This document shows positions 23,937 to 34,500 of a stretch of 64,000 nucleotides of DNA, one piece after another. The notes under the pieces were generated by a model, which was not told the origin of the DNA, made no database searches, and saw only the letters and a program-made list of their open reading frames with translations. The stretch is taken from NCBI RefSeq assembly GCF_030813235.1, contig NZ_JAUSUB010000027.1, positions 1 through 64,000 of the forward strand. The letters are read 5' to 3'. Made by a program: the position numbers and the translations under genes. How positions within the stretch are numbered: position 1 is the stretch's first letter; each line of letters starts with the position of its first letter. The stretch is from Cytobacillus purgationiresistens (GTDB taxonomy: Bacteria > Bacillota > Bacilli > Bacillales > Cytobacillaceae).

Positions 23937-25216
23937 TTTTAGTTTGGCCAACTAGTTACCCCCATCGCTTCTTTTTCATCTTTTCGGGCACTAGTTTGAC
24001 CAACTAGTTACCCTGGTCGCTTCTTTTTCATCTTTTCGGGCACTAGTTTGGCCAACTAGTTACCCCGATCGCTTCTTTTTCAGCTTTTCGGGCACTAGTT
24101 TAGCCAACTAGTTACCCCGTTCGCTTCGATTTCAGCTTTTCGGGCACTAGTTTGGCCAACTAGTTACCCTGGTCGCTTCTTTTTCAGCTTTTCGGGCACT
24201 AGTTTGGTCAACTAGTTACCCCAATCGCTTCATTTTCAGCTTTTCGGGCACTAGTTTGGCCAACTAAGTACCCTGGTCACTTCTTTTTCAGCTTTTCGGG
24301 CACTAGTTTGGCCAACTAGTTACCCTGGTCGCTTCGATTTCAGATTTTCGGGCACTAGTTTGGTCAACTAGTTACCCCAATCGCTTCGATTTCAGCTTTT
24401 CGAGCACTAGTTTAGCCAACTAGTTACCCTGGTCGCTTCTTTTTCATCTTTTCGGGCACTAGTTTGGCCAACTAGTTACCCCGATCGCTTCATTTTCAGC
24501 TTTTCGGGCACTAGTTTGACCAACTAGTTACCCTGGTCGCTTCTCTTTCAGATTTTCGGGCACTAGTTTAGCCAACTAGTTACCCTGGTCGCTTCTTTTT
24601 CAGCTTTTCGGGCACTAGTTTGGCCAACTAGTTACCCTGGTCGCTTCTTTTTCATCTTTTCGGGCATTAGTTTGGCCAACTAGTTACCCTGGTCGCTTCT
24701 TTTTCAGCTTTTCGGGCACTAGTTTGGCCAACTAAGTTACCCCGATCGCTTCATTTTCTGCTTTTCGGGCACTAGTTTGACCAACTAGTTACCCCAATCG
24801 CCTCGATTTCAGCTTTTCCGGCACTAGTTTGGCCAACTAGTTACCCCGATCGCTTCTTTTTCAGATTTTCGGACACTAGTTTGACCAACTAGTTACCCTG
24901 GTCGCTTCTTTTTCAGCTTTTCGGGCACTAGTTTAGCCAACTAGTTACCCCAATCGCTTCTTTTTCAGCTTTTCGGGCACTAGTTTAGTCAACTAGTTAC
25001 CCCAATGGCCTCGATTTCAGATTTTCGGGCACTAGTTTAGCCAACTAGTTACCCCAATCGCCTCGATTTCAGCTTTTCGGGCACTAGTTTAGCCAACTAG
25101 TTACCCCAATGGCCTCGATTTCATCTTTTCCGGCACTAGTTTGGCCAACTAGTTACCCCAATCGCCTCGATTTCAGCTTTTCGGGCACTAGTTTGACCAA
25201 CTAGTTACCCCGGTCG
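23937..25216. repeat. Tandem array of 25 hairpin units, 52-bp period
   Basis: Starting near 23937, a unit with ACTAGTT-N5-AACTAGT recurs every 52 bases 25 times; only one interval (24717 to 24770) is 53. The two 7-bp arms can pair around a 5-base loop that varies (TGGCC, TGACC, TAGCC, TGGTC, TAGTC). Flanking GGG and CCC extend the stem across a small bulge. The rest of the unit is semi-conserved (TCGCTTCTTTTTCAGCTTTT-type). 52 is not a multiple of three and ACTAGT brings stops, so the array is not protein-coding. A few units have damaged arms (near 24270, 24668, 24735). Confidence 0.95.
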
Positions 25217-25340
25217 TTGACTAAATATATTCTAAAACCAAATTATTTTTTCCAGTATATTCAAATAAACTAAAGTTATCATATGTCTCATTGGATTCCG
25301 ATAGAATAAACACCCAAGTCACATTCGGAAGGAGTAAATT

Positions 25341-25631
25341 ATGTTTCGATTTATATATGGAATAAGCTTGTTTTTGTCTACCTATCTTTTTTATTTATGC
25401 AATAGCTTCACGCAATCTATTAATCCAAATAGTGAACTAGTCTTCGCCAATGGCAATCCTGGACTATCTCCATGGCTATTCTTACATCCCTTTTTCATTA
25501 TATTTGTTTTTGGAACTGCGAGTAATAAGACATTTATCGTTAAAATCTAAACTTGCGTTAATGCTGTGTGCTCTTTTATTATCGCTGGTATTTATCTGTA
25601 TTTTTATAATGTAGCAGCAATATTGCGAGAA
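25341..25631 (+). CDS. Small membrane protein, possibly frameshifted near its end
   Basis: The ATG follows AAGGAG at good distance. The first frame gives 69 residues (stop at 25550) with a hydrophobic N-terminus and a second hydrophobic segment (WLFLHPFFIIFVFGTAS). After that stop the +1 frame continues as LSLKSKLALMLCALLLSLV, a plausible third membrane helix, to a TAG near 25615. A single-base shift near 25535-25550 would join them into one 3-helix protein of about 90 residues. No family is recognised. Confidence 0.45.
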
Positions 25632-25813
25632 TAAATAGTAAAGCTTAGCGCTTCCTACACCCATATCAATGAGATCGGGTTATTAAATCCTTGGTCTAAT
25701 TCATTATTCTTTAATCCTTAAACATTTATTCTAATCATTGCACTCATTTTCCTGAGTAGCGGTTTTATATCTATTTTAAAAAAAGGGAAGTGATGATCCT
25801 GAAAAATAGCAAT

Positions 25814-26341
25814 TTACCCCAAAGGATTGTCACCGTACTTTTCCCACAATACAGGAAATTTGCTGCTCAAAATGGCCTCCTCATCTTCGTCCCAATCAAA
25901 TTCTATTTGCGGCTGTACATATTGATCATTTGAGAGTTGTTGGTATAAATGATGATAGTCCGTATCTTCCTGCCCTGTTTTCTCCTCATATGCCATTGTA
26001 GAAATATATAAAAGATCTTCAAATTCTGGAACATCTTCTTCTTCCTCTAACATTTTGAGGTGAGTAATAACTCCTTCTGGATCATTTATGACTGATTCAT
26101 ATGTATCCTTTCCTTGATAAAGCAGCCATGCTCTAAAATAATCAAAGGAATCATCAGAACATCCCCCCATAATAATATAAGCTGCTGCCCATAGATCAGA
26201 TGTGTAAGACTTGTAGTAATATTGATTGAAGATATAATCAAACATCACAATATCTTTTACCGGTCTTTTGGATAAATGGTTAATTAACCACTCAAGCTGT
26301 TCATCTGGATATTCACCTTTTTTCTTAGCCGTCTCAAGCAA
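25814..26341 (-). pseudogene. DUF4240 domain, C-terminal part of a frameshifted WGR-DUF4240 gene
   Basis: About 175 residues of a DUF4240 domain: LEWLINHLSKRPVKDIVMFD, DLWAAAYIIMGGCSDDSFDY, FRAWLLYQGKDTYESV, then an acidic tail. The TTG from which it could start lies in mid-domain. In the same frame upstream the sequence encodes NNRPIFWELLETAKKKGEY, the usual beginning of the domain, and this runs back into the WGR gene in another frame. One base seems to be missing near 26370-26380. The domain's biochemical role is unknown. Confidence 0.7.
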
Positions 26342-26622
26342 CTCCCAAAAAATAGGTCTGTTATTGAGCTTTCTTTTATCAGATGTTCGGATGAATCAAC
26401 CAGAACATATCCCTTTTTCAACTTGGATTGAATCAGCTTATTTGCTTCCTTTTGACAAGCTTCTTCTGATTCAAATTCTTTTGTTTTCACCGCTCCAACG
26501 GTCCCCACTTTTCCGTATGTAACTGTATATGAGCTTCCTGTCATGTTCATTTTCCAGAACTTATCTGATATATTGTCTTTATATTTAAGTAACGTCTCCA
26601 TAAATAAGGGTCTCCTCGACAT
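26284..26622 (-). pseudogene. WGR domain, N-terminal part of the same frameshifted gene
   Basis: Residues 1-85 form a WGR domain (YKDNISDKFWKMN, YTVTYGKVGTVGAVKTKEFE, KEANKLIQSKLKKGYV), a small fold found in poly-ADP-ribose polymerases and bacterial regulators. After HLIKE the frame leaves the conserved protein and reads an unrelated tail to 26284, while the DUF4240 frame takes over. Both halves look well preserved, so the shift is recent, or an error in the assembly. Confidence 0.7.
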
Positions 26623-26759
26623 TTTGATAAGAAAAGAATAAGCTCTATTTCAAGATTTGTAAATTCAGAAATTAAACCCAAAACTAAATAATCCGACTTG
26701 AGGTTTGCCTGTGACACTACGTAACAAGATACAATATTGGCTATAAGGAGGGATTTTCT

Positions 26760-27506
26760 TTGGGTGAAACAATTGGAGAGTTTGCGAAAAGGATGAATGT
26801 CACAGTTCGCACATTGCGCTATTATGACGAAATTGGATTGCTGCAACCGCAGAATGTGAACGAGCAAGGCCACAAAGTATATGAATCGCAAGAGGTAAAT
26901 ATACTTCAGCGTATTCAAGCATGGAAATTTCTCGGAATTCCATTAGAGGAAATAAAACCATTAATTGAAGAATCAACGAATAATCTATCTGCCACGCTAT
27001 CTCATCAAAAAAATCTATTAATCCAGCAAAGAAAACGCCTAAATGCCATGATTGAAGCCGTGGAAGATACAGAGCAAATAATGACCCATAGTAAAGATCA
27101 GTCAGCTGAGTCCATCGACATACTTTATATTGCACTCAATATGTATCGCATGGAAGAGGAGCAAGAAAAGTTTTTTCAAGCGCATCTCCCTGAAGAACTG
27201 ACCACAAAGCTATTTCACCGGTCTGAGGAAGAACGAGGAAAATTAATTGCGCAAAATACCCGTTATCTGCACCACATGTTACAAGCAATGAAAAACGGGA
27301 CTGACCCCGCAAGTGATGAGGTGCAAATGATTCTAACTGAAGTACTCAAGAACTCCCAGAACTTCACTGATCCAGAAATCGTTAAGAAAATTGCCGACAA
27401 TATCGAGCTTTTCGAAGCAAATGAACATCTATTCACCTCAATGCTGCCGCAAGCATTGAAAGAATATAGCGATAGTGCTATGCAGTATTATTATTTAAAT
27501 CAGTGA
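26760..27506 (+). CDS. MerR-family regulator with TipAS-like ligand domain
   Basis: A 248-residue regulator. Residues 4-75 are a MerR winged helix (TIGEFAKRMNVTVRTLRYYD, IGLLQPQNVNEQGHKVY). A coiled-coil dimer helix follows, then a C-terminal helical domain like that of TipA-type drug-sensing regulators. The start is TTG, ten bases after AAGGAGGG. It is monocistronic with a strong terminator. No MerR-type operator with a stretched 19-bp spacer was identified. Confidence 0.87.
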   Translation: MGETIGEFAKRMNVTVRTLRYYDEIGLLQPQNVNEQGHKVYESQEVNILQRIQAWKFLGIPLEEIKPLIEESTNNLSATLSHQKNLLIQQRKRLNAMIEAVEDTEQIMTHSKDQSAESIDILYIALNMYRMEEEQEKFFQAHLPEELTTKLFHRSEEERGKLIAQNTRYLHHMLQAMKNGTDPASDEVQMILTEVLKNSQNFTDPEIVKKIADNIELFEANEHLFTSMLPQALKEYSDSAMQYYYLNQ

Positions 27507-27533
27507 ACGATTTTAAGAGGTTAACTTAAATGA

Positions 27534-27566
27534 AACCATCACTTGATACGGAGTGATGGTTTTTTA
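27534..27566 (+). terminator. Terminator of the MerR gene
   Basis: AACCATCACT (27534-27543) pairs with AGTGATGGTT (27552-27561), followed by TTTTTA. Confidence 0.85.
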
Positions 27567-27572
27567 CGTTGT

Positions 27573-28382
27573 CTAATCGTCTTTTAACATTACTCCAATC
27601 GTCAGGGTTCCTTTATAACCTTGACCTTTCCGCCTGATTTTAGGCCAGGCTCCTTGGACTCCATGAGAGTCACGAAGGACAAAATCATCCTCATTGATAA
27701 CAGGGCTAAAGTATCTCTTATAGTAAGGAGGCTTAGATTGAATCATATAGTTGAAGCCCTGTGGAAAGAATATTTGTGTAGTAAGCACTTCTTTTTCTTT
27801 TACGAAAACCTTCATAAGAATGTGGATTGTCCTCGTTTCGTACCAACCCGGAAATTTCGTTAGGAACTCTACCATTCCCTCTGCATCTGCCGTCTGACGG
27901 CAACGCAAAAAGGTTTCGTTATTTGTCGGTTTAATATGTTCAGGATTGTCTTCATTTTCAAGGACTGAATTGTCATAGCCAGAATAATCGCCAAAAGCAT
28001 TACTATGCCAAAGGTGAACTTCTGCTCCTGAAATGGCTGTGCATCCTTTTACATTTACTACTTTTAAACGTAGCAAAAGATCCTCACCTGTCTGATTCTC
28101 TCGAATATCCCTGCAATAAGGTGTATTCTCTAAATAGAACGGCCCTTCTTCTGCCTGGCTGCTCAGTATACATTGATTTGTATCTTCAAAACTATAGCTT
28201 AGCGTTAAAAATGTGTGGGTATTGCTGGTGAAGTACAAACCTTTGATTTGCTGCGTTTGTGGATGATGAAGTATCAGCTGGTTGTTCAGACTTTGGTTTA
28301 GTTGCTCATATTTCGGCAGTTGCCGAGTTTGAGCGTGTGGATGATACTCCGGATTCCAAGAATTATATTGTTTATTAAACAA
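27573..28382 (-). CDS. Intradiol ring-cleavage dioxygenase-like protein with one iron ligand replaced
   Basis: A 269-residue protein with the C-terminal fold of intradiol dioxygenases: EEGPFYLENTPYCRDIRE, the tyrosine-bearing VHLWHSNAFGDYSGYDN, then GWYETRTIHILMKV. In the family the last motif is usually GRTPHIHFKV, whose two histidines bind Fe(III). Here the second is Leu (codon CTT), while both tyrosine regions are kept. Catalysis by the normal route is thus doubtful. The N-terminal 85 residues are of unknown type. It is convergent with the MerR gene, sharing the short region between them. Confidence 0.8.
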   Translation of the reverse strand: MFNKQYNSWNPEYHPHAQTRQLPKYEQLNQSLNNQLILHHPQTQQIKGLYFTSNTHTFLTLSYSFEDTNQCILSSQAEEGPFYLENTPYCRDIRENQTGEDLLLRLKVVNVKGCTAISGAEVHLWHSNAFGDYSGYDNSVLENEDNPEHIKPTNNETFLRCRQTADAEGMVEFLTKFPGWYETRTIHILMKVFVKEKEVLTTQIFFPQGFNYMIQSKPPYYKRYFSPVINEDDFVLRDSHGVQGAWPKIRRKGQGYKGTLTIGVMLKDD

Positions 28383-28561
28383 AGCATTGACGCTCCCTTA
28401 AACAGCCCATTTTTAACATCTTTTGACGGTTTTTTCATCTTAGAAGATGAAGGGGTAGAATCAATTATTCAATAAGGAAAAAGACACTTCAATCAAGTCT
28501 TTCAATGAAAAGGTTTGAAAAAGCCTCCCACCCATTACAGGTAAGAGGCTCTGACTTTAGA

Positions 28562-31500
28562 TTATCTTACTCCAGGCTGCATTGGTTCACTCGGTTCCCC
28601 TGGTGGCTTGCCGGGATTTTCGGTTCTTGGTGTTACTTTGAAATACATTGGTGTTTCACTGCGAGCTGTACCAATCACATTGACAGCTTCCGCGTCAATT
28701 TCATAGGATCCTTCTGCTAAATCTAACTTTGCTGTGAAAATGCCGTTTTTATCTGCTGTTGTCTCTGTGAGCACTTCCTCTTGTTCTAGTATTCTCACAG
28801 TGGCTCCAGGATCGGCTTTCCCTGTCACCATCACCTGACCGACAGGGAACTCTGCATTTTCCTGTTTCCAGACAGGGACGCTTGGAAATTTGCCTTCTGC
28901 TTCTTTTGCCCATTCAATTGCTTGGACGAAAAGCTGTTTACCATCATCGGTCCAGCCCCGCTCAGGTCCAACCATATTATTAGCGGAGAAGGCTGACAGC
29001 AATACATGTACATGCTGTTCACTGCGGAAATCATAGCCGATGGAGGCTCCCTTCTCTTTTTCCCCAGCTTTAAGACCTGCGATGACATTCCCTTCATACT
29101 CTTTAAATGTTGCATATGGACTCTTATCGGCTAAGATTTGAATCGTATCCGAATTGAACCCTGTAAAGATTGGATGTTCGATATCGTCTAGTTCAAGGTA
29201 AATTGCACCTTCATTATAGCCTTGCTGATTTAACGCTGGCTGCCCCAGTGCTTTTTCCAACAATGTAATGGAACCACTTTCAACACCCCATGTATCAAGG
29301 AATATCAGGCTGATTTGCTTCTCATCACTTTGTGAGATGAGTGCTTCCATTTGTTCTTTGCTTCCCTTACTTGTATTGACGACTATTACTTCATAAGTGT
29401 CTAGGTGGTCAAGAGCTTTCCAATCTGTTGGTTCTGCTGCCAGACCGCCTTCATTCAATACTGAACTTAGCTCTCCTTTATAATCGCCTAGTACCGCAAT
29501 ATTAAAGGCGCTCATTGCGATATTCAGCTCTGCATCCTGTCCTTCTTCCATCATTACTTCTTTAGACACTGGATGGTAGCCTTCTTTTTTGAAGGTGACT
29601 TTATACGAACCGTCGATCAGTCCGGCAATCTCGTAGTTTCCATCTGCATCCGTTTGACCCTTCCATTCTTTGTCATGTTCTTTACTTGAAACTGTAACAG
29701 CCACATCAGCTAACCTTGCGTCTGACGATTGTTCCTTCACCTGGCCAAACAAGGTCATTTGCTCGGAGCGTTCTAGCGTGAAGTTTAATTCAACAGCCTC
29801 ACCAATCGCTCCGACCTCTACCGTCTGTTCCGCTGGCTCATAACCGACTGCCCTTACCGATACTGTATACTCACCTGTACCAATACCAATTGAATAGCGT
29901 CCCTGATCATTTGTCCATACGGAGATATCCTCTGATTCTACCGTAACTGTCGCACGTTCAATCGGATCTCCATTTTCATCCTGAACCGTTCCTGCTATTT
30001 CGCCTTGAGAGGCATTCATTGCCCAATCAAGAGCATTCATATAGATAATACGTGCGTTGTTAGTCCAGCGACTCTCAGGACTTCCATAGGAACCTGATGC
30101 CAAACTGCCTAGCAATACGTGCACATGTCCACTAGAACGGAATTCATAGGCTAAACCGCTGCCTATGCGGCCACGGTCATCATGAACAATATCAGCAAGA
30201 GTTGTACCGCTATAATTCTCAAATACGCCATATTGCTGATTGCCGCCGCTATTGGCTAAGATGGTTACTTTATCTCCCACTCCATATCCTCTAAAAATGG
30301 GGTGTTCCTCTTTTATTTCGTATTTGATGCTATTTGGAACATAGCCTGTTGAAGTGGAAGCCGGGTTGCCCAAATAGTCTCTCAAATCATTCATTGCCCC
30401 GCCGCCATATTGACCTGTAAAAACCATGCTGACCTGGGCAGTATCTGATGCCTCTATCAGCTCTCCGAATTCCGCTGAACTGATATTCGTGAAGGAATCA
30501 TTGACTAAAACGAGAGCAAAGTCTTCTATACTTTCTTTCACTTCTGCATGTTGATTCCGTTCAAAAGCAGTGACTTCATAGCCGTTATTCTCTAAGAATG
30601 GTATTAAGCGATTTTGATTGGATGGGGTGGCTATGAGCGCAATCGCTTCAGATGGCTGCAGTGAAAACTTCGTAGCTGTTGTTTCCCCTTTTGCAATGGA
30701 GATTGCAGATGTCTGCGGCTGGTAGCCTGAAGCAGTAATTCTGACCTCATATTCCCCTTCTGGAACAGTGATTTCAAATGCACCGTTTTTGGCGGTTTCA
30801 GAGGTAAGAGGCGTGCCAATGATTTCTGCATGAGCGCCTTCAATCAAGTCTCCAGTTGCAGCCGCCCGAACTTCTCCTTTTAACACCCCTGCATGATTTG
30901 ATTGGAGTACAAATGCTTCTTCCAGGATTTCTCCATTCACAACCTCCACTTCAACCGAATCACTCTCATGACCAAAAGCTTCCAGCTGAAGCTCATAGCT
31001 GCCTTCCGCCAAACTTAGGAAGAAGTTTCCTTCATGATCCGTGCGCACTGTTTGTCCGGTTTCTGTTACTGTTACTTGCCCCTGAATAGCTGTATCCATG
31101 TTGTTACGAAGCTTTCCTCTGATCTCGCCTGCATAACTTTCCTCATGATCAATCGCCCAAAGGATGCTATTCAATAGTATTTTTTCACGATTCTTATCAA
31201 AACTACGATCACCTGAGTGAAAGCCGTTTCCAATCGTCATATTACCCAGCAATAGTTCCACGCTGTTAATAGTACGTCCTTTATAAGCAAATACTGGACG
31301 CGGTTCTTCGAGTGTGGAGTTGCTTATGTTAGCGAGAACCGTCCCTGAGTAGCCATCAAACCCGTAATAGTAACCATTCGTGGGAGTGATTTCAAATGTA
31401 TCGTCCACACCTTCAAAAATGGGATGCTCCGCTCGTTTTGAAATCGTTGAAGTGCTGCTGCTTCCTTTATATTCCACAGCTGGATCACCATAGTAATCCA

Positions 31501-34500
31501 TCAGATAGCGAATGCTTCCTCTCCCACCATTTTGCCCCGTCCAGATTACTGAGGTTTCGGTGCGATCCAATTCCTCCACGAAGCGTTTAAAGGTCTGTTC
31601 ATTTGGAATAAGACTATTATTATAATCAGAATTGGCATAGACAACATCCACCTCTTCCAATAATTCCAAATCATCATACATCATTGAAATCGTATGGAAT
31701 CCTCGACCCTCCAGATACTCTGCCAGTTTCACTGATGAAGCATACTGGGAATCTACGATAATCCCAACCGTTGGCGATGGCCTCAGCTCAAGATCCAATA
31801 TTTTCACTTCACTAGGCTCGATTGTGACCGTTCGTGTTTCTTGCAGAAAATCTTCTTTAGAGAATTTCACTTCATACGTCCCCGGCTCCAATGTATCAAT
31901 GCGATAGTATCCTTGTGTGTTCGTATTAGCTTCACGCGGGTAGCCGACGATTTCGATATGAACATTGTCCAAACTTCCAACTGCCAGACTATTTGCCACA
32001 TTTCCTTCAAGGCCGCCAACATCAGCTTTTTCGACCATCACAATTTCAAAGGGCTCCAGACTGTCTCCAATATTCACTGAAAAGGTTTGAGTCTCATACC
32101 CATAAGATGTGATTTCTACCACCGCTTCTCCATCCACAGAAGCAATGCTGAACTGATCATCCTTAGCTGTTGTTCGATCCTTAAAGGTTGTACCCTCAAT
32201 TTCCAATGTGATGTCTGCAACAAGTGCTTTTCCTTCTGAATCTATAACGGTTCCCTCAACCAAGTTAAAGTTTTCATAAGCTGCCCAAATAATGGCATCG
32301 GTAAACATTTTCAAGCCTTCATTTGTATAGTCCTGGCCATAATGCTCGAGACCAATACTATGGCCGCTCATGAGGAGCTCGAGACTTTCTCCCGTTCTCG
32401 GTTTAAAAGCAACTCCTGTACCATGCCGCTCATCCAATTCCTCATGCTTAATCCCAGCCAGTTCAATACCGGAATACTCATCGAATGCCGCTGCCCGGCT
32501 GCCATTTGCGGTTAATATCTCTACCGTATCACCCGCCTGTCTATCTCCAAAAATCGGATGCTCCTTTTCTATTACATATTGTGCGGGACTTGTACGGATG
32601 TTGAGCCTCTCTCTTTCTGCAGGATCCTTGCGATGTTGATTTAATTGATAGATTCCGCTTCCGCTAAAATACATATCCCCATAGATAATGCTTACTCCAT
32701 GTGCATCGGCGGCTTTTTCAAAGGCTGAAAAAGCCCCTGCACTCAAACTGTTCTGTTCATTGAAGAACACAACATCGTATGAACCTATTTCGTCTGTCAA
32801 CGCGGCTGTGGACGTATAATTTTCGGCAGATATATTATTCTCCGCAAGAATCTGCCTTAATGTACCATCCCCAGATACACGATCACCAATCACTGCCACT
32901 TTCGGCGCTGGATATAATGCCTGGTTGATCGTTTGCGCCTGACCTTTCATATCTATTGCAACTTTCTCAACGACATAATCCTCATGATGGAAGGTCATCA
33001 CATACTCCGAAGCATTCAAATCTGAGAATTCATAGTGTCCATTCCCTGTTGTGACCGTGTCCGCCACAACCTCTCCATTAAGATCAGCTAATTTTACTTC
33101 CACTTGATCTATCGGACTGGCTGAGAGCGCATTAGTAACAACCCCGGATAGTTGTCCTTCATTAGAGAGCTGAAGAGTAATAGTTTCAGACAAGATCTCT
33201 CCATGCTCAAACTCTACTTTCACTTTCTTTGTTTCATAACCGGAGGAACGCACTTCCAGTTCATAAGAGCCTTCATCATGGTAGACCTCAAACTGGCCAT
33301 TTTCATCTGTTTCCACCGTTACGCCTGTCCCCAGAACCTCTACCTTAGTCTTTAGTGGATTGCCATCTGTATCCTGCACCTTGCCTTGCAATTGTCCAAA
33401 CTGAGGATCATCCATCAAATACTTTAGACTATTGATCAGGATTTGATGCTGCCCTTGCAGCCAATTTTGGGTGGGCTGATTCCAGGATGATGTCGCAAAG
33501 GTAGACAGAAGCAAATGGGCACTGTTTTGCGAAACGGCCTTATAAGCTACTCCTGTACCCATGTCTCCATCACGTTGGCTTATTACTGATGCTAAGTTTC
33601 TTCCAGAAAACCCACTAAAGGCTGAAGCTGAAGCGTTATTAAGCGTTGGAATCCGTTTCCCCGCTTCGATTCCTGCAAAAATAGGATGCTCTTGTTTAAT
33701 CGCGAGCGTGACATTGGTTCTATTATTCTCACTTTTGATAGATGCAGGATCGTTATACAGCCTTGTTAAATCCTTGATCGATCCATAGCTCGGCCCCCAA
33801 GTATCAGCAAAGACTACACTGACGCCATGATTACGTGCTTCCTCAAGCAAAGCATCCATTTCTGCTTTCCCTGGCTTCCAACCACCAGACAAATACGCGC
33901 CATTTAAATATAGAACTTGGTATCTGCCCACATCACCAGCAATTTCCTCCCATGTTCTTTCTTCAGCAGAGATCCCATTCGTTTGAATCAGGTTTGTAAT
34001 GGTCTCTTGATAATCATTCAAGACAGCTACATCAATTGGGCTCATCTCTCCTGACGCTTTGGCCGCTTCCCCCTCCTTAACTTGTAGGGAGAGAGATGTA
34101 CTCACATAACCACCCGCCGTGAGAGTCAAGTCATAGGCCCCTTCATAAATAGAGTCAAAGCGGAAGTTTCCTTCTTCATCAGTTGCTGCCTCAAGCGGCG
34201 TATCTTGCACTTTAACCGTTACTCCCGCAATCCCTTTTCCGTTGCGGCTGTCTGTAATGTTGCCGGTTACCTCTCCTTCACCTACTTCATCAAGGGAATA
34301 CTCTTCTTCATGGACGATACCTGATCGAAATTCAAATGTTTCCTCTTCCTGACTAAATCCATAATTTCCGATGCGAATCTTATATTCACCTGGCAAAGCA
34401 GTCAGTTCAAATTTGCCCTCTGCATTCGCCTCTGCTTTTACATCCGTACCCATTATTCTTGCATAGCCTTCAAGCGGGTCCCCTTTACCATTCTTTACCG

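Noticed and set aside
23937-25216. CRISPR array
   Set aside because: The whole 52-bp unit repeats, including the segments between hairpins; there are no unique spacers and no cas genes.
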